A stretch of DNA of 64,000 bases from Meconema thalassinum (GCA_946902985.2 OX336388.2:1697591978-1697655977); one strand, 5' to 3'; shown: positions 1 through 13,100, numbered from the stretch's first letter. Numbers and translations are program-made. Notes: a model not told the origin generated them from the letters alone.

Positions 1-848
1 CTATATACAGGATCTGATAACAAAGACGAGATCTTGGAATCATAATCAACCTTATCCAATACCACTGTCGCATTACCCTTGTCAGCGGGGAGAACGATAA
101 TATCAGAATTGTCCCTTAGATCTTTAAGTGCCCGGCTTTCGCCTTGTTTTAAGTTGGTGTTAGGTGGCTTAGCTGTCTTGAGAACTCGGGAACATTCTTG
201 CCTGGCTTCCTCGGCCTCTTCAGGTGTGAGGTGATGTACTGAGGATTCTACGGATGTAATAAGTTCTTCAATAGGAATTCTTCTAGGCGCTACAGGAAAA
301 TTGAGACCTTTAGCGAGAACTGCCTGTTGGGTATCACTTAGGGGGTTGCTGGACAAATTTACGACAACCTTGTTAGCATCAAGTCTAATGGCTTGAGATT
401 TCTGCAACAGACATAACCTATCATATTTGGAAATATGTCTGTCCCTCACCTGATCTAGAACGCTGTTAGCTTGCACTGAAGAAATAGGATCGAAGATATT
501 CCATAATTCCTCACTTACGAAGTTTGAGAGGCGTAGATGTAGCTGTAGTAACTCCCTCGAAATAAAATCCAACTGCTTACGAGTATGCTGTAACCTCTCT
601 ATCAATAACGCCTTGCTTGCACGACGATAGATTCTCGTTGCCTTAGGTGTTCTGAAGGAATGCTTCAACATAACAAAATTCGGTAGAATATCATGATCCC
701 GGCATCTTAAGAGAAAAGCGAGTGAAGAGATTAGACACACCTTCTTGCGTCGTAACTTACTGAATCTAGACATCAGTCGGAAAATATCCTCCCCATAGAG
801 GTTTCTAATATTGTCATTTAGACTTTCACGGCCCGTGTTATTATTCAT
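1..848 (-). pseudogene. Partial second copy of PLE reverse transcriptase, N-terminal third
   Basis: Read on the minus strand from an ATG at 848-846, this is a near-identical copy of the first ~283 codons of the plus-strand PLE ORF (1553-2400). It reaches the left window edge before the catalytic RT motifs. It includes the basic N-terminal region and the LPADKGN motif near the edge. A few substitutions separate the two copies, for example Pro for Arg in the word FDRISS and Pro for Val in NFAVAPRR. No stop was noticed in the visible part, so it may belong to an intact element continuing to the left. It is called partial only because the window cuts it. Confidence 0.85.
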
Positions 849-1045
849 AATGTTGAATTTTGGGCTTATGCCGTGTTTTATTATATTGCAATTCGACGCG
901 TTTCGAAAGAAACCATGTCTTTCATCGTCAGGAATAAACTGGAATACGACAATGTTGCTAAGAGAAAGCAACGAAGAACATATAGAAGGTGCCCAAAGAT
1001 GGACGCCATTATAGCCCCATGTTAGGGACAACGGAAAGCAGCAGT
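814..1045 (-). repeat. PLE terminal repeat (pLTR), minus-strand copy
   Basis: This matches the plus-strand pLTRs at about 1357-1591 and 3905-4140 in reverse complement. It sits between an endonuclease tail (1049-1358) and the RT start (848), so it is the shared repeat between two tandem minus-strand PLE copies. As in the others, the RT start codon and about the first 12 codons lie inside the repeat. It contains a hammerhead-like core on the minus strand. Confidence 0.85.
883..947 (-). ncRNA. Hammerhead-ribozyme-like motif in PLE terminal repeat, minus strand
   Basis: On the minus strand the order is CTGACGA (931-925), a stem II hairpin GAAAGA/TCTTTC, GAAA, a very short stem III, then GTC with predicted cleavage between 895 and 894. 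Stem I is closed by ATTC/GAAT. This matches the CUGANGA...GAAA...UH core of a type I hammerhead. Stem II is perfect in this copy. One extra U lies between the CUGANGA box and stem II. Hammerheads with minimal stem III are established in Penelope pLTRs; activity of this copy is inferred. Confidence 0.7.
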
Positions 1046-1048
1046 GAA

Positions 1049-1358
1049 TTACTTTCTCAGGGTTCTGATAATAGGTAGCCAGGATTCACTGAGATTGTAG
1101 CCGGTGTCGCGGTTGAAATTATCTGGGTGTTTACGTATTTCAACCGCCTCCCTGATGATTCTGGGACGATATTGCTTTATACGGGCAAGAACATCCACCC
1201 CTTGGAACATGACATCATGGCCAGGTGTTAAAGCATGATCGGCAACAGCTGATTTATCAGGTTGAATGAGCCTGATACATCTATTATGTTCCTTAATGCG
1301 AGTGCATATTGTTCTCGAAGTCTGCCCGATGTAAACCTTGCCACAAGTACAGGGAACT
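1049..1358 (-). pseudogene. Truncated PLE GIY-YIG endonuclease tail, inverted
   Basis: The reverse complement equals the last ~103 codons of the plus-strand PLE ORF (about 3592-3901), including the YIG part of the GIY-YIG domain and the same stop codon (TTA at 1049-1051 on the plus strand). It is cut at 1358, where it abuts the start of the plus-strand pLTR, so nothing upstream of this endonuclease survives in this orientation. It is a dead fragment of the upstream partner in a tandem pair. A spurious plus-strand reading through it (1262-1552) mimics an N-terminal extension of the RT ORF. Confidence 0.88.
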
Positions 1359-1591
1359 GCTGCTTTCCGTTGTCCCTAACATGGGGCTATAATGGCGTCC
1401 ATCTTTGGGCACCTTCTATATGTTCTTCGTTGCTTTCTCTTAGCAACATTGTCGTATTCCAGATTATTCCTGACGATGAAAGACATGGTTTCTTACGAAA
1501 CGCGTCGAATTGCAATATAATAAAACACGGCATAAGCCCAAAATTCAACATTATGAATAATAACACTGGCCGTGAAAGTCTAAATGACAAT
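1357..1591 (+). repeat. PLE 5' terminal repeat (pLTR)
   Basis: This first direct repeat of the full plus-strand PLE matches about 3905-4140. It begins at the inversion junction and ends with the word GACAAT. It contains the RT start codon at 1553 and a hammerhead-like core. Small differences from the 3' copy (for example CACTGGCC against CACGGGCC) show the repeats have diverged slightly or came from different templates. Confidence 0.87.
1455..1517 (+). ncRNA. Degenerate hammerhead-ribozyme-like motif, 5' pLTR
   Basis: The core has the same order as in the 3' pLTR: CTGACGA from 1470, a stem II hairpin, GAAA, a short stem III and GTC with predicted cleavage after 1506. Here the 3' strand of stem II reads TCTTAC instead of TCTTTC, giving an A-A mismatch in the six-pair stem next to its base. 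Folding is probably weakened. The conserved core bases are all present. Confidence 0.6.
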
Positions 1592-3901
1592 ATTAGAAAC
1601 CTCTATGGGGAGGATATTTTCCGACTGATGTCTAGATTCAGTAGGTTACGACGCAAGAAGGTGTGTCTAATCTCTTCACTCGCTTTTCTCTTAAGATGCC
1701 GGGATCATGATATTCTACCGAATTTTGTTATGTTGAAGCATTCCTTCAGAACACCTAAGGCAACGAGAATCTATCGTCGTGCAAGCAAGGCGTTATTGAT
1801 AGAGAGGTTACAGCATACTCGTAAGCAGTTGGATTTTATTTCGAGGGAGTTACTACAGCTACATCTACGCCTCTCAAACTTCGTAAGTGAGGAATTATGG
1901 AATATCTTCGATCGTATTTCTTCAGTGCAAGCTAACAGCGTTCTAGATCAGGTGAGGGACAGACATATTTCCAAATATGATAGGTTATGTCAGTTGCAGA
2001 AATCTCAAGCCATTAGACTTGATGCTAACAAGGTTGTCGTAAATTTGTCCAGCAACCCCCTAAGTGATACCCAACAGGCAGTTCTCGCTAAAGGTCTCAA
2101 TTTTGCTGTAGCGCCTAGAAGAATTCCTATTGAAGAACTTATTACATCCGTAGAATCCTCAGTACATCACCTCACACCTGAAGAGGCCGAGGAAGCCAGG
2201 CAAGAATGTTCCCGAGTTCTCAAGACAGCTAAGCCACCTAACACCAACTTAAAACAAGGCGAAAGCCGGGCACTTAAAGATCTAAGGGACAATTCTGATA
2301 TTATCGTTCTCCCCGCTGACAAGGGTAATGCGACAGTGGTATTGGATAAGGTTGATTATGATTCCAAGATCTCGTCTTTGTTATCAGATCCTGTATATAG
2401 GATTAATAGTCGTGATCCTACTACTCGCTACTCAAATGTCACCGTCAAATTGATCAAGCAATCATCTATTCCAGCGGATGCAGCGAAGACTCTCCTTCCA
2501 GGGGATGCTATTCCTCCGAGACTCTATGGTCTTCCTAAAATACATAAGGACGATGTTCCTCTTAGACCCATTGTTAGTACGATTGGTTCTCCTACATATG
2601 CCCTTTCCAAATACTTAGGTAGACTACTTCAGCCGCTTCTGGGTAACACGCCTTCGTACATTAAGGATTCCACACACTTCGTGGAAAAGTTAAAAGCTAT
2701 AACACTTCAGCCGGGTGATATTCTAGTGATTCTCGACGTGGTGTCTCTGTTTACGAGAGTACCTATTGATGGTGTTATGTCTCTCATTAATGGCCTTTTT
2801 CCTGAAGACATCACAAGACTTTTTTATCACTGCATGACCTCCTCCTACTTTCTATGGAATGGGAATTTTTATGAGCAGACTGATGGTGTGGCCATGGGTA
2901 GTCCTCCCTCTCCTGTTGTGGCTAATTTCTTCATGGAGAACTTTGAAGAGAAAGCTTTGTCGTCGGCTCCTTTCAAACCGAAGATCTGATGGCGTTATGT
3001 GGATGACACGTTCGTTGTTTGGACGGAAGGTGAGGAAAATCTTAGCCATTTCCTGGATCACCTTAATCTCCAGCACCCTTCTATTTGTTTCACCATGGAA
3101 AAGGAATCTCACGGCAAAATACCTTTTTTAGATGTTCTCGTCACCAAGAAAGACGATGGATCTTTAGGACACAGCGTTTTTCGTAAGCCAACACACACCA
3201 ATAGATATCTCCACGCAAGTCCTCACCATCACCCTGCCCAGAAACATGGTATCCTTACAACTCTAACTACCAGGGCTAGGAGGATTTGTGAAGTGTCTTC
3301 TTTACAAGAAGAAATTAACACCCTGCGAACCACCTTTGAGAGCAACGGTTATAGCAAGGCTTTGATTTCTACGGTTCTGAAACCAACAAATAATAATAGG
3401 ACGTCAGTTGAGAAAAGAGATGTAAGAGGAACTGCTTACCATCCGTACATACATAACACAAAGGATCGTATTGCTAAAATCCTACGTCGATACAACATAC
3501 GGACTGTATTTGGAACTTCTGTTAAGATTAGGCAACTCCTGCGACCAACTAAGGACAGTTTGCCTAAATTGCAACAACCGGGTATCTACAGAGTTCCCTG
3601 TACTTGTGGCAAGGTTTACATCGGGCAGACTTCGAGAACAATATGCACTCGCATTAAGGAACATAATAGATGTATCAGGCTCATTCAACCTGATAAATCA
3701 GCTGTTGCCGATCATGCTTTAACACCTGGCCATGATGTCATGTTCCAAGGGGTGGATGTTCTTGCCCGTATAAAGCAATATCGTCCCAGAATCATCAGGG
3801 AGGCGGTTGAAATACGTAAACGCCCAGATAATTTCAACCGCGACACCGGCTACAATCTCAGTGAATCCTGGCTACCTATTATCAGAACCCTGAGAAAGTA
3901 A
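1553..3901 (+). pseudogene. PLE reverse transcriptase with GIY-YIG endonuclease, one in-frame stop
   Basis: This is the single-polyprotein ORF of the Penelope-like element, about 782 codons, close to the usual ~800. The start is the ATG at 1553, inside the pLTR; the open frame reaches back to 1262 only because it reads antisense through an inverted endonuclease tail. Visible in order: LPADKGNATVVLD and LYGLPKIH upstream of the palm; RT motif A DVVSLF with its Asp at residue 395; motif B GVAMGSPPSPVVANFFME from residue 445; motif C RYVDDT near residue 482; then FTMEKE and PFLDV (motif D area) and FRKPTHTNRYLH. The C-terminal GIY-YIG nuclease has GIY at 677 and YIG at 689, followed by TSRTICTRIKEH. 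A TGA at 2987-2989, two codons before RYVDD, interrupts the otherwise continuous frame, so this copy should yield a truncated RT lacking motif C and the nuclease unless the stop is read through. Confidence 0.93.
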
Positions 3902-3904
3902 TTC

Positions 3905-4140
3905 ACTGCTGCTTTCCGTTGTCCCTAACATGGGGCTATAATGGCGTCCATCTTTGGGCACCTTCTATATGTTCTTCGTTGCTTTCTCTTAGCAACATTG
4001 TCGTATTCCAGATTATTCCTGACGATGAAAGACATGGTTTCTTTCGAAACGCGTCGAATTGCAATATAATAAAACACGGCATAAGCCCAAAATTCAACAT
4101 TATGAATAATAACACGGGCCGTGAAAGTCTAAACGACAAT
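3905..4140 (+). repeat. PLE 3' terminal repeat (pLTR)
   Basis: This second direct repeat of the full PLE unit starts just after the ORF stop (3899-3901) and ends at GACAAT, where the 31-bp satellite begins. It repeats the ORF start codon (near 4102) and the first dozen codons without any following RT, which confirms that it is a terminal repeat copy. It contains the best-preserved plus-strand hammerhead core. Confidence 0.88.
4004..4066 (+). ncRNA. Hammerhead-ribozyme-like motif, 3' pLTR (type I)
   Basis: The core box CTGACGA is at 4019-4025. Stem II is a perfect six-pair helix, 4027-4032 with 4040-4045. GAAA follows at 4046-4049, with stem III of two pairs (4049-4050 with 4053-4054) and the cleavage triplet GTC ending at 4055. 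Stem I pairs 4015-4018 with 4056-4059 and, after an internal loop, 4004-4007 with 4063-4066. One extra T at 4026 lies between the core box and stem II. Type I hammerheads with minimal stem III are known in Penelope elements. The fold was drawn by hand; activity is inferred. Confidence 0.72.
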
Positions 4141-7100
4141 AACTGTAATTTCGATACAAATTATGGCTGGTAACTGTAACTTTGATACTAATTATGACAG
4201 GTAACAGTAACTTCGATACTAATTATGACAAGTAACTGTAACTTCGTTACTAATTATGACAAGTAACTCTAATTTTGATAAAAAATTATGGCAGGTAACT
4301 GTAACTTCGATACTAATTAATACAGGTAACAGTAACTTCGATACTAATTACGACAGGTTACTGTAACATCGTTACTAATTATGACAGGTAACTGTAACTT
4401 CGATACTAATTATGGCAGGTAACTGTAACTTCGTTACTAATTATGACAAGTCCCTATAATTTCAATACAAATTATGTCAAGTAACTGTAACTTCGATACT
4501 AATTATGACAAGTAATTGTAACTTCGATACTTATTATGACAGGTAACTGTAACTTCATTACTAATTATGACAAGAAACTGCAAACTTCGATACTAATTAT
4601 GACAGGTAACTGTAACGTCGATACTAATTATGACAAGAAACTCTAACTTCGTTACCAATTATGACAAGTAACAGAAATTTTGATAAAAAATTATGGGAGG
4701 TAACTGTAACTTCAATACTAATTATGACAGGTAACAGTAACTTCGATACTAATTATGACAGGTAACTGTAACTTCGTTACTAATTATGACAAGTAACTTT
4801 AATTTCGATATTAATTATGGCAGGTAACTGTAACTTCGTTACAAATTATGACAAGTCCCTATAATTTCGATACAAATTATGGCAGGTAACTGTAACTTCG
4901 ATACTAATTTTGTCAGGTAACAGTAACTTCGATACTAATTATGACAGGAAACTCTAACTTCGTTATTAATTATGACAAGTAGCTTTAATTTCGATACAAA
5001 TTATTACAGGTAACTGTATCTTCGTTACTAATTATGACAAGTAACCGTAATTACGATACAAATTATGGCAGGTAACAGTACCTTCGATACTAATTATGAC
5101 AGGTAACTGCAACTTCGATACTAATTATTACAAGGAACTGTAATTTCGATACAAATTATGGCAGGTAACTGTAACTTTGATACTAATTATGACAGGTAAC
5201 AGTAACTTCGATACTAATTATGACAAGTAACTGTAACTTCGATACTAATTTTGACAGGTAACTGTAACTTCGTTACTAATTATGACAATTAACTGTAATT
5301 TCGATACAAATTATGGCAGGTAATTGTAATTTCGATACTATTTATGACAGGAACAGTAACTTCGATAACAATTATGACAAGTAACAGTAACATCGATACT
5401 AATTATGACAAGTAACTGTAACTTCTGTACTATTTATGACAGGTAACTGTAACTTCGTTACTAATTATGACAAGTAACTGTAATTTCGATAAAAATTTTG
5501 GCAGGTAACTGTAACTTCGATACTAATTATGACAGGTAACAGTAACTTCGATACTAATTATTACAGGAAACTGTAACTTCGTTACTAATTATGACAAGTA
5601 ACTGTAATTTCGATACAAATTATGGCAGGTTACAGTACCTTCGATACTAATTATTACAGGTAACTGTAACTTCGATACTAATTATGACAAGGAACTGTAA
5701 TTTCGATACAAATTATGGCAGGTAACTGTAAATTCGATTCTAATTATGACAGGTAACAGTAACTTCGATACTAATTATGACAAGTAACTATAACTTCGAA
5801 TCAAATTATGACAGGTAACTGTAACTTCGATACTAATTATGACAAGAAAATCTAACTTCGTTACTAATTATGACAAGTAACAGTAACTTCGATACTAATT
5901 ATGACAGGTAACTGTAACTTCGTTACTAATTATGATGAGTAACTTTAATTTCGATACTAATTATGGCAGGTAACTGTAACTTCGTTACTAATTATGACAA
6001 GTCCCTGTAATTTCGATACAAATTATGGCAGGTAACTGTAACTTCGATACTAATTATGTCAGGTAACAGTAACTTCGGTACTAATTATGACTGGGAACTG
6101 TAACATCGTTACTAATTATGACAATTAACTGTAATTTCGATACAAATTATGACAGGTAACTGTAACTTTGATACTAATTATGACAAGTAACTGTAACTTC
6201 GTTACTAATTATGACAAGTAACTGTAATTTCGATACAAATTATGGCAGGTAACAGTACCTTCGATACTAATTATGACAGGTAACTGTAACTTCGATACTA
6301 ATTATGACAAGGAACCGTAACATCGATACAAATTATGGCAGGTAACTGTAACTTTGATACTAATTATGACAAGTAACTGTAACTTCGTTACTAATTATGA
6401 CAAGTAACAGTAATTTTGATAAACAATTATGGTAGGTAACTATAACTTCAATACTAATTATGACAGGTAACAGTAACTTCGATACTAATTATGACAGGTA
6501 ACTGTAACTTCGTTACTAATTATGACAAGTAACTTTAATTTCGATACTAATTATGGCAGGTAACTGTAACTTCGTTACTAATTATGACAAGTCCCTATAA
6601 TTTCGATACAAATTATGGCAGGTAACTGTAACTTCGACACTAATTATGTCAGGTAACAGTAACTTCGATACTAATTATGACAGGAAACTGTAACTTCGTT
6701 ACTAATTATGACAAGTAGCTGCAATTTCGATACAAATTATGACAGGTAACTGTATCTTCGTTACTTATTATGACAAGTAACTGTAATTTCGATACAAATT
6801 ATGGCAGGTAACAGTACCTTCGATACTAATTATGACAGGTAACTGTAACTTCGATACTAATTATGACAAGGAACTGTAATTTCGATACAAATTTTGGCAG
6901 GTAACTGTAACTTTGATACTAATTATGACAAGTAACTGTAACTTCGTTACTAGTTATGACAAATAACTCTAATTTTGATAAAAAATTATGGCAGGTAACT
7001 GTAACTTCGATACTAATTAATACAGGGAACAGTAACTTCGATACTAATTATGACAGGTTACTGTAACATCGTTACTAATTATGTCAAGGAACTGTAACTT

Positions 7101-10100
7101 CGATACTAATTATGACAAGTAACTGTAACTTCGATACTTATTATGACAGGTAACTGTAACTTCATTACTAATTATGACAAGAAACAGTAACTTCGATACT
7201 AATTATGACAGGTTTCTGTAACATCGCTTGTAATTATGTCAAGTAGCTGTAACTTCGATACTAATTATGACAAGTAACTGTAACTTCGATACTTATTAGG
7301 ACAGGTAACTGTAACTTCATTACTAATTACGACAAGAAACTGCAAATTTCGATACTAATTATGACAGGTAACTGTAACTTCGATACTAATTATGACAAGT
7401 AACTGTAATTTCGATACAAATTTTGGCAGGTAACTGTAACTTCGATACTAATTATGACAGGTATCAGTAACTTCGATACTAATTATGACAAGTAACTGTA
7501 ACTTCGACACTAATTTTGACAGGTAACTGTAACGTCGATACTAATTATGACAATTAACTGTAATTTCGATACAAATTATGGCAGGTAACTCTAACTTCGA
7601 TACTAATTATGACAGGTAACAGTAACTTCGATACTAATTATGGCAGGTAACTGTAACTTCGATACTAATTATGACAGGTAACAGTAATTTCGATACTAAT
7701 TATGACAAGTTACTGTAACTTCGATACTAATTATGACAGGTAACTGTAACTTCGTTACTAATTATGACAAGTAACTGTAATTTCGTTACAAATTATGGCA
7801 GGTAATTGTAATTTCGATACAATTTATGACAGAAACAGTAACTTCGATACTAATTATGACAAGTAACAGTAACTTCGATACTAATTATGACAAGTAACTG
7901 TAACTTCGATACTAATTATGACAGGTAACTGTAACTTCGTTACTAATTATGACAAGTAACTGTAATTTCGATACAAATTTTGGCAGGTAACTGTAACTTC
8001 GATACTAATTATGACAGGTAACAGTAACTTCGATACTAATTATGGCAGGTAACTGTAACTTCGATACTAATTATGACAGGTAACAGTAATTTCGATACTA
8101 ATTATGACAAGTTACTGTAACTTCAATACTAATTATTACAGGTAACTGTAACTTCGATACTAATTATGACAAGGAACTTTAATTTCGATACAAATTATGG
8201 CAGGAACTGTAAATTCGATACTAATTATGACAGGTAACAGTAACTTCGATACTAATTATGACAAGTAACTATAACATCGAATCAAATTATGACATGTAAC
8301 TGTAACTTCGATACTAATTATGACAAGAAAATCTAACTTCGTTACTAATTATGACAAGTAACAGTAATCTTGATAAAAAATTATGTTAGGTAACTGTAAC
8401 TTCAATACTAATTATGACAGGTAACAGCAACTTCGATACTAATTATGACAGGTAACTGTAACTTCGTTACTAATTATGATAAGTAACTTTAATTTCGATA
8501 CTAATTATGGCAGGTAACTGTAACTTCGTAACTAATTATGAAAAGTCCCTGTAATTTCGATACTAATTATGGCAGGTAACTGTAACTTCGATACTAATTA
8601 TGTCAGGTAACAGTAACTTCGGTACTAATTATGACAGGGAACTGTAACTTCGTTACTAATTATGACAATTAACTGTAATGTCGGTACAAATTATGACAGG
8701 TAACTGTAACTTCGTTACTAATTATGACAAGTAACTGTAATTTCGATACAAATTATGGCAGGTAACAGTACCTTCGATACTAATTATGACAGGTAACTGT
8801 AACTTCGATACTAATTATGACAAGGAACCGTAACTTCGATACAAATTATGGCAGGTAACTGTAACTTCGATACAAATTATGACAGGTAACTGTAACCTCG
8901 ATACTAATTATGACAAGAAAATCTAACTTCGTAACTAATTATGACAAGTAACAGTAATCTTGATAAAAAATTATGTTAGGTAACTGTAACTTCAATACTA
9001 ATTATGACAGGTAACAGTAACTTCGATACTAATTATGACAGGTAACTGTAACTTCGTTACTAATTATGACATGTAACTTTAATTTCGATACAAATTATGG
9101 CAGGTAACTGTAACTTCGTTACTAATTATGACAAGTCCCTATAATTTCGATACAAATTATGGCAGGTAACTGTAACTTCGATACTAATTATGTCAGGTAA
9201 CAGTAACTTCGATACTAATTATGACAGGAAACTGTAACTTCGTTACTAATTATGACAAGTAGCTGTAATTTCGATACAAATTATGACTGGTAACTGTATC
9301 TTCGTTACTTATTATGACAAGTAACTGTAATTTCGATACAAATTATGGCAGGTAACAGTACCTTCGATACTAATTATGACAGGTAACTGTAACTTAGATA
9401 CTAATTATGACAAGGAACTGTAATTTCGATACAAATTATGGCAGGTAACTGTAACTGTGATACTAATTATGACAGGTAACAGTAACTTCGATACTAATTA
9501 TGACAAGTAACTGTAACTTCGTTACTAATTTTTCAAGTAACTCTAATTTTGATAAAAATTATGGCAGGTAACTGTAACTTCGATACTAATTAATACAGCG
9601 AACAGTAACTTCGATACTAATTATGACAGGTTACTGTAACATCGTTACTAATTATGTCAAGTAACTGTAACTTCGATACTAATTATGACAAGTAACTGTA
9701 ACTTCGATACTTATTATGACAGGTAACTGTAACTTCATTACTAATTATGACAAGAAACAGTAACTTCGATACTAATTATGACAGGTAACTGTAACTTCGA
9801 TACTAATTATGACAAGTAACTGTAATTTCGATACAAATTTTGGAAGGTAACTGTAACTTCGATACTAATAATGACAGGTATCAGTAACTTCGATACTAAT
9901 TTTGACAAGTAACTGCAACTTCGATACTAATTATGGCAGGTAACTGGAACTTCGATACTAATTATGACAGGTAACAGTAATTTCGATACTAATTATGACA
10001 AGTAAATGTAACTTCGATACTAATTATGACAGGTAACTGTAACTTCGTTACTAATTATGACAAGTAACTGTAATTTCGTTACAAATTATGGCAGGTAATT

Positions 10101-13100
10101 GTAATTTCGATACTAATTATGACAGGTAACAGTAACTTCGATACTAATTATGACAAGTAACTGTAATTTCGATACAAATTATGACAGCTAACTGTAACTT
10201 CATAAATAATTATGACAAGTAACTGTAATTCCGATACAAATTATGGCAGGTACCAGTACCTTCGATACTAATTATGACAGGTAACTGTAACTTCGATACT
10301 AATTATGACAAGGAACTGTAATTTCGATAAAAATTATGGCAGGTAACTGTAACTTCGATACTAATTATGACAGGTAACAGTAACTTCGATACTAATTATG
10401 ACAAGTAACTATAACTTCTAATCAAATTATTACAGGTAACTGTAACTTCGATACTAATTATGACAATAAACTCTAACTTCGTTACTAATTGTGACAAGTA
10501 AGAGTAATTTTGATAAAAAATTAAGGTAGGAAACTGTAACTTCAATACTAATTATGATAGGTAACAGTAACTTCGATACTAATTATGACAGGTAACTGTC
10601 ACTTCGTTACTATTTATAACAAGTCCCTGTAATTTCGATACAAATTATGGCAGGTAACTGTAACTTTGATACCAATTATGGCAGGTAACAGGAACTTCGA
10701 TACTAATTATGACAGGTAACTGTAACTTCGTTACTAATTATGACAAGTAACACTAATTTTGATAAAAAAATATGGCAGGTAACTGTAACTTCGATACTAA
10801 TTAATACAGGTAACAGTAACTTCGTTATTAATTATGACAGGTTACTGTAATTTCGATACAAATTATGGCAGGTAACTGTAACTTCGATATTAATTATGAC
10901 AGGTAACAGTAACTTCGATACTTATTATGACAGGTAACTGGAATTTCGATACAAATTATGGCAGGTAACTGTAACTTCGATACTAATTATGACAGGTAAC
11001 AGTAACTTCGATACTAATTATGACAAGTAACAATAACTTCGATACAATTTATGACAGGTAACAGTAACTTCGATACTAATTATGACAGGTAACAGTAATT
11101 TCGATACTTATTATGACAAGTTACTGTAACATCGATACTAATTATTACAGGTAACTGTAACTTCGATACTAATTATGACAAGGAACTGTAATTTCGATAC
11201 AAATTATGGCAGGAACTGTAACTTCGATACTAATTATGACAGGTAACAGTAACTTCGATACTAATTATGACAAGTAACTATAACTTCGAATCAAATTATG
11301 ACATATAACTGTAACTTCGGTACTAATTATGACAAGAAAATCTAACTTCGTTACTAATCATGACAAGTAACAGTAATCTTGATAAAAATTATGTTAGGTA
11401 ACTGTAACTTCAATACTAATTATGACAGGTAACAGCAACTTCGATACTAATTATGACAGGTAACTGTAACTTCGTTACTAATTATGATAAGTAACTTTAA
11501 TTTCGATACTAATTATGACAGGTAACTGTAACTTCGTAACTAATTATGAAAAGTCCCTGTAATTTCGATACTAATTATGGCAGGTAACTGTAACATCGAT
11601 ACTAATTATGTCAGGTAACAGTAACTTCGGTACTAATTATGACAGGGAACTGTAACTTCGTTACTAATTATGACAATTAACTGTAATGTCGATACAAATT
11701 ATGACAGGTAACTGTAACTTCGTTACTAATTATGACAAGTAACTGTAATTTCGATACAAATTATGGCAGGTAACAGTACCTTCGATACTAATTATAACAG
11801 GTAACTGTAACTTCGATACTAATTATGACAAGGAACCGTAACTTCGATACAAATTATGGCAGGTAACTGTAACTTCGATACAAATTATGACAGGTAACTG
11901 TAACCTCGATACTAATTATAACAAGAAAATCTAACTTCGTTACTAATTATGACAAGTAACAGTAATCTTGATAAAAAATTATGTTAGGTAACTGTAACTT
12001 CAATACTAATTATGACAGGTAACAGTAACTTCGTTACTAATTATGACAAGTAACTCTAATTTTGATAAAAATTATGGCAGGTAACTGTAACTTCGATACT
12101 AATTAATACAGCGAACAGTAACTTCGATACTAATTATGACAGGAAACTGTAACTTCGTTACTAATTATGACAAGTAGCTGTAATTTCGATACAAATTATG
12201 ACTGGTAACTGTATCTTCGTTACTTATTATGACAAGTAACTGTAATTTCGATACAAATTATGGCAGGTAACAGTACCTTCGATACTAATTATGACAGGTA
12301 ACTGTAACTTAGATACTAATTATGACAAGGAACTGTAATTTCGATACAAATTATGGCAGGTAACTGTAACTGTGATACTAATTATGACAGGTAACAGTAA
12401 CTTCGATACTAATTATGACAAGTAACTGTAACTTCGTTACTAATTATGACAAGTAACTCTAATTTTGATAAAAATTATGGCAGGTAACTGTAACTTCGAT
12501 ACTAATTAATACAGCGAACAGTAACTTCGATACTAATTATGACAGGTTACTGTAACATCGTTACTAATTATGTCAAGTAACTGTAACTTCGATACTAATT
12601 ATGACAAGTAACTGTAACTTCGATACTTATTATGACAGGTAACTGTAACTTCATTACTAATTATGACAAGAAACAGTAACTTCGATACTAATTATGACAG
12701 GTAACTGTAACTTCGATACTAATTATGACAGGTAACTGTAACTTCGATACTAATTATGACAAGGAACTGTAATTTCGTTACAAATTATGGCAGGTAATTG
12801 TAATTTCGATACTAATTATGACAGGTAACAGTAACTTCGATACTAATTATGACAAGTAACTGTAATTTCGATACAAATTATGACAGCTAACTGTAACTTC
12901 ATAAATAATTATGACAAGTAACTGTAATTCCGATACAAATTATGGCAGGTACCAGTACCTTCGATACTAATTATGACAGGTAACTGTAACTTCGATACTA
13001 ATTATGACAAGGAACTGTAATTTCGATAAAAATTATGGCAGGTAACTGTAACTTCGATACTAATTATGACAGGTAACAGTAACTTCGATACTAATTATGA

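Larger units (their letters stand above)
1..4140 (+). mobile_element. Penelope-like retroelement (PLE), one full unit plus inverted partial copies
   Basis: This is a composite Penelope-like element running off the left edge. On the plus strand a terminal repeat (pLTR, about 1357-1591), an RT plus GIY-YIG endonuclease ORF (1553-3901) and a second pLTR (about 3905-4140) form one complete unit. Positions 1-1358 are the same element on the minus strand: an endonuclease tail (1358-1049), a pLTR (about 1045-814) and the start of another RT ORF (848 to the edge). Minus and plus copies join head-to-head near 1357-1360 with about 3 bases of shared sequence (ACT). Tandem and inverted partial copies sharing a pLTR are characteristic of Penelope elements. 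The right end passes directly into satellite at 4141. The left boundary and target-site duplication lie outside the window. Confidence 0.92.

Noticed and set aside
811..1014. Repeated 67-residue open frame found at 811-1014, 1387-1590 and 3936-4139
   Set aside because: It recurs only because it lies antisense in each pLTR; it has TTG starts and no domain. The conserved object is the repeat and its ribozyme.
1262..1552. N-terminal extension of the PLE ORF (about 97 residues)
   Set aside because: It starts at TTG, reads antisense through an inverted endonuclease tail and then through the pLTR. The real start is the ATG at 1553.
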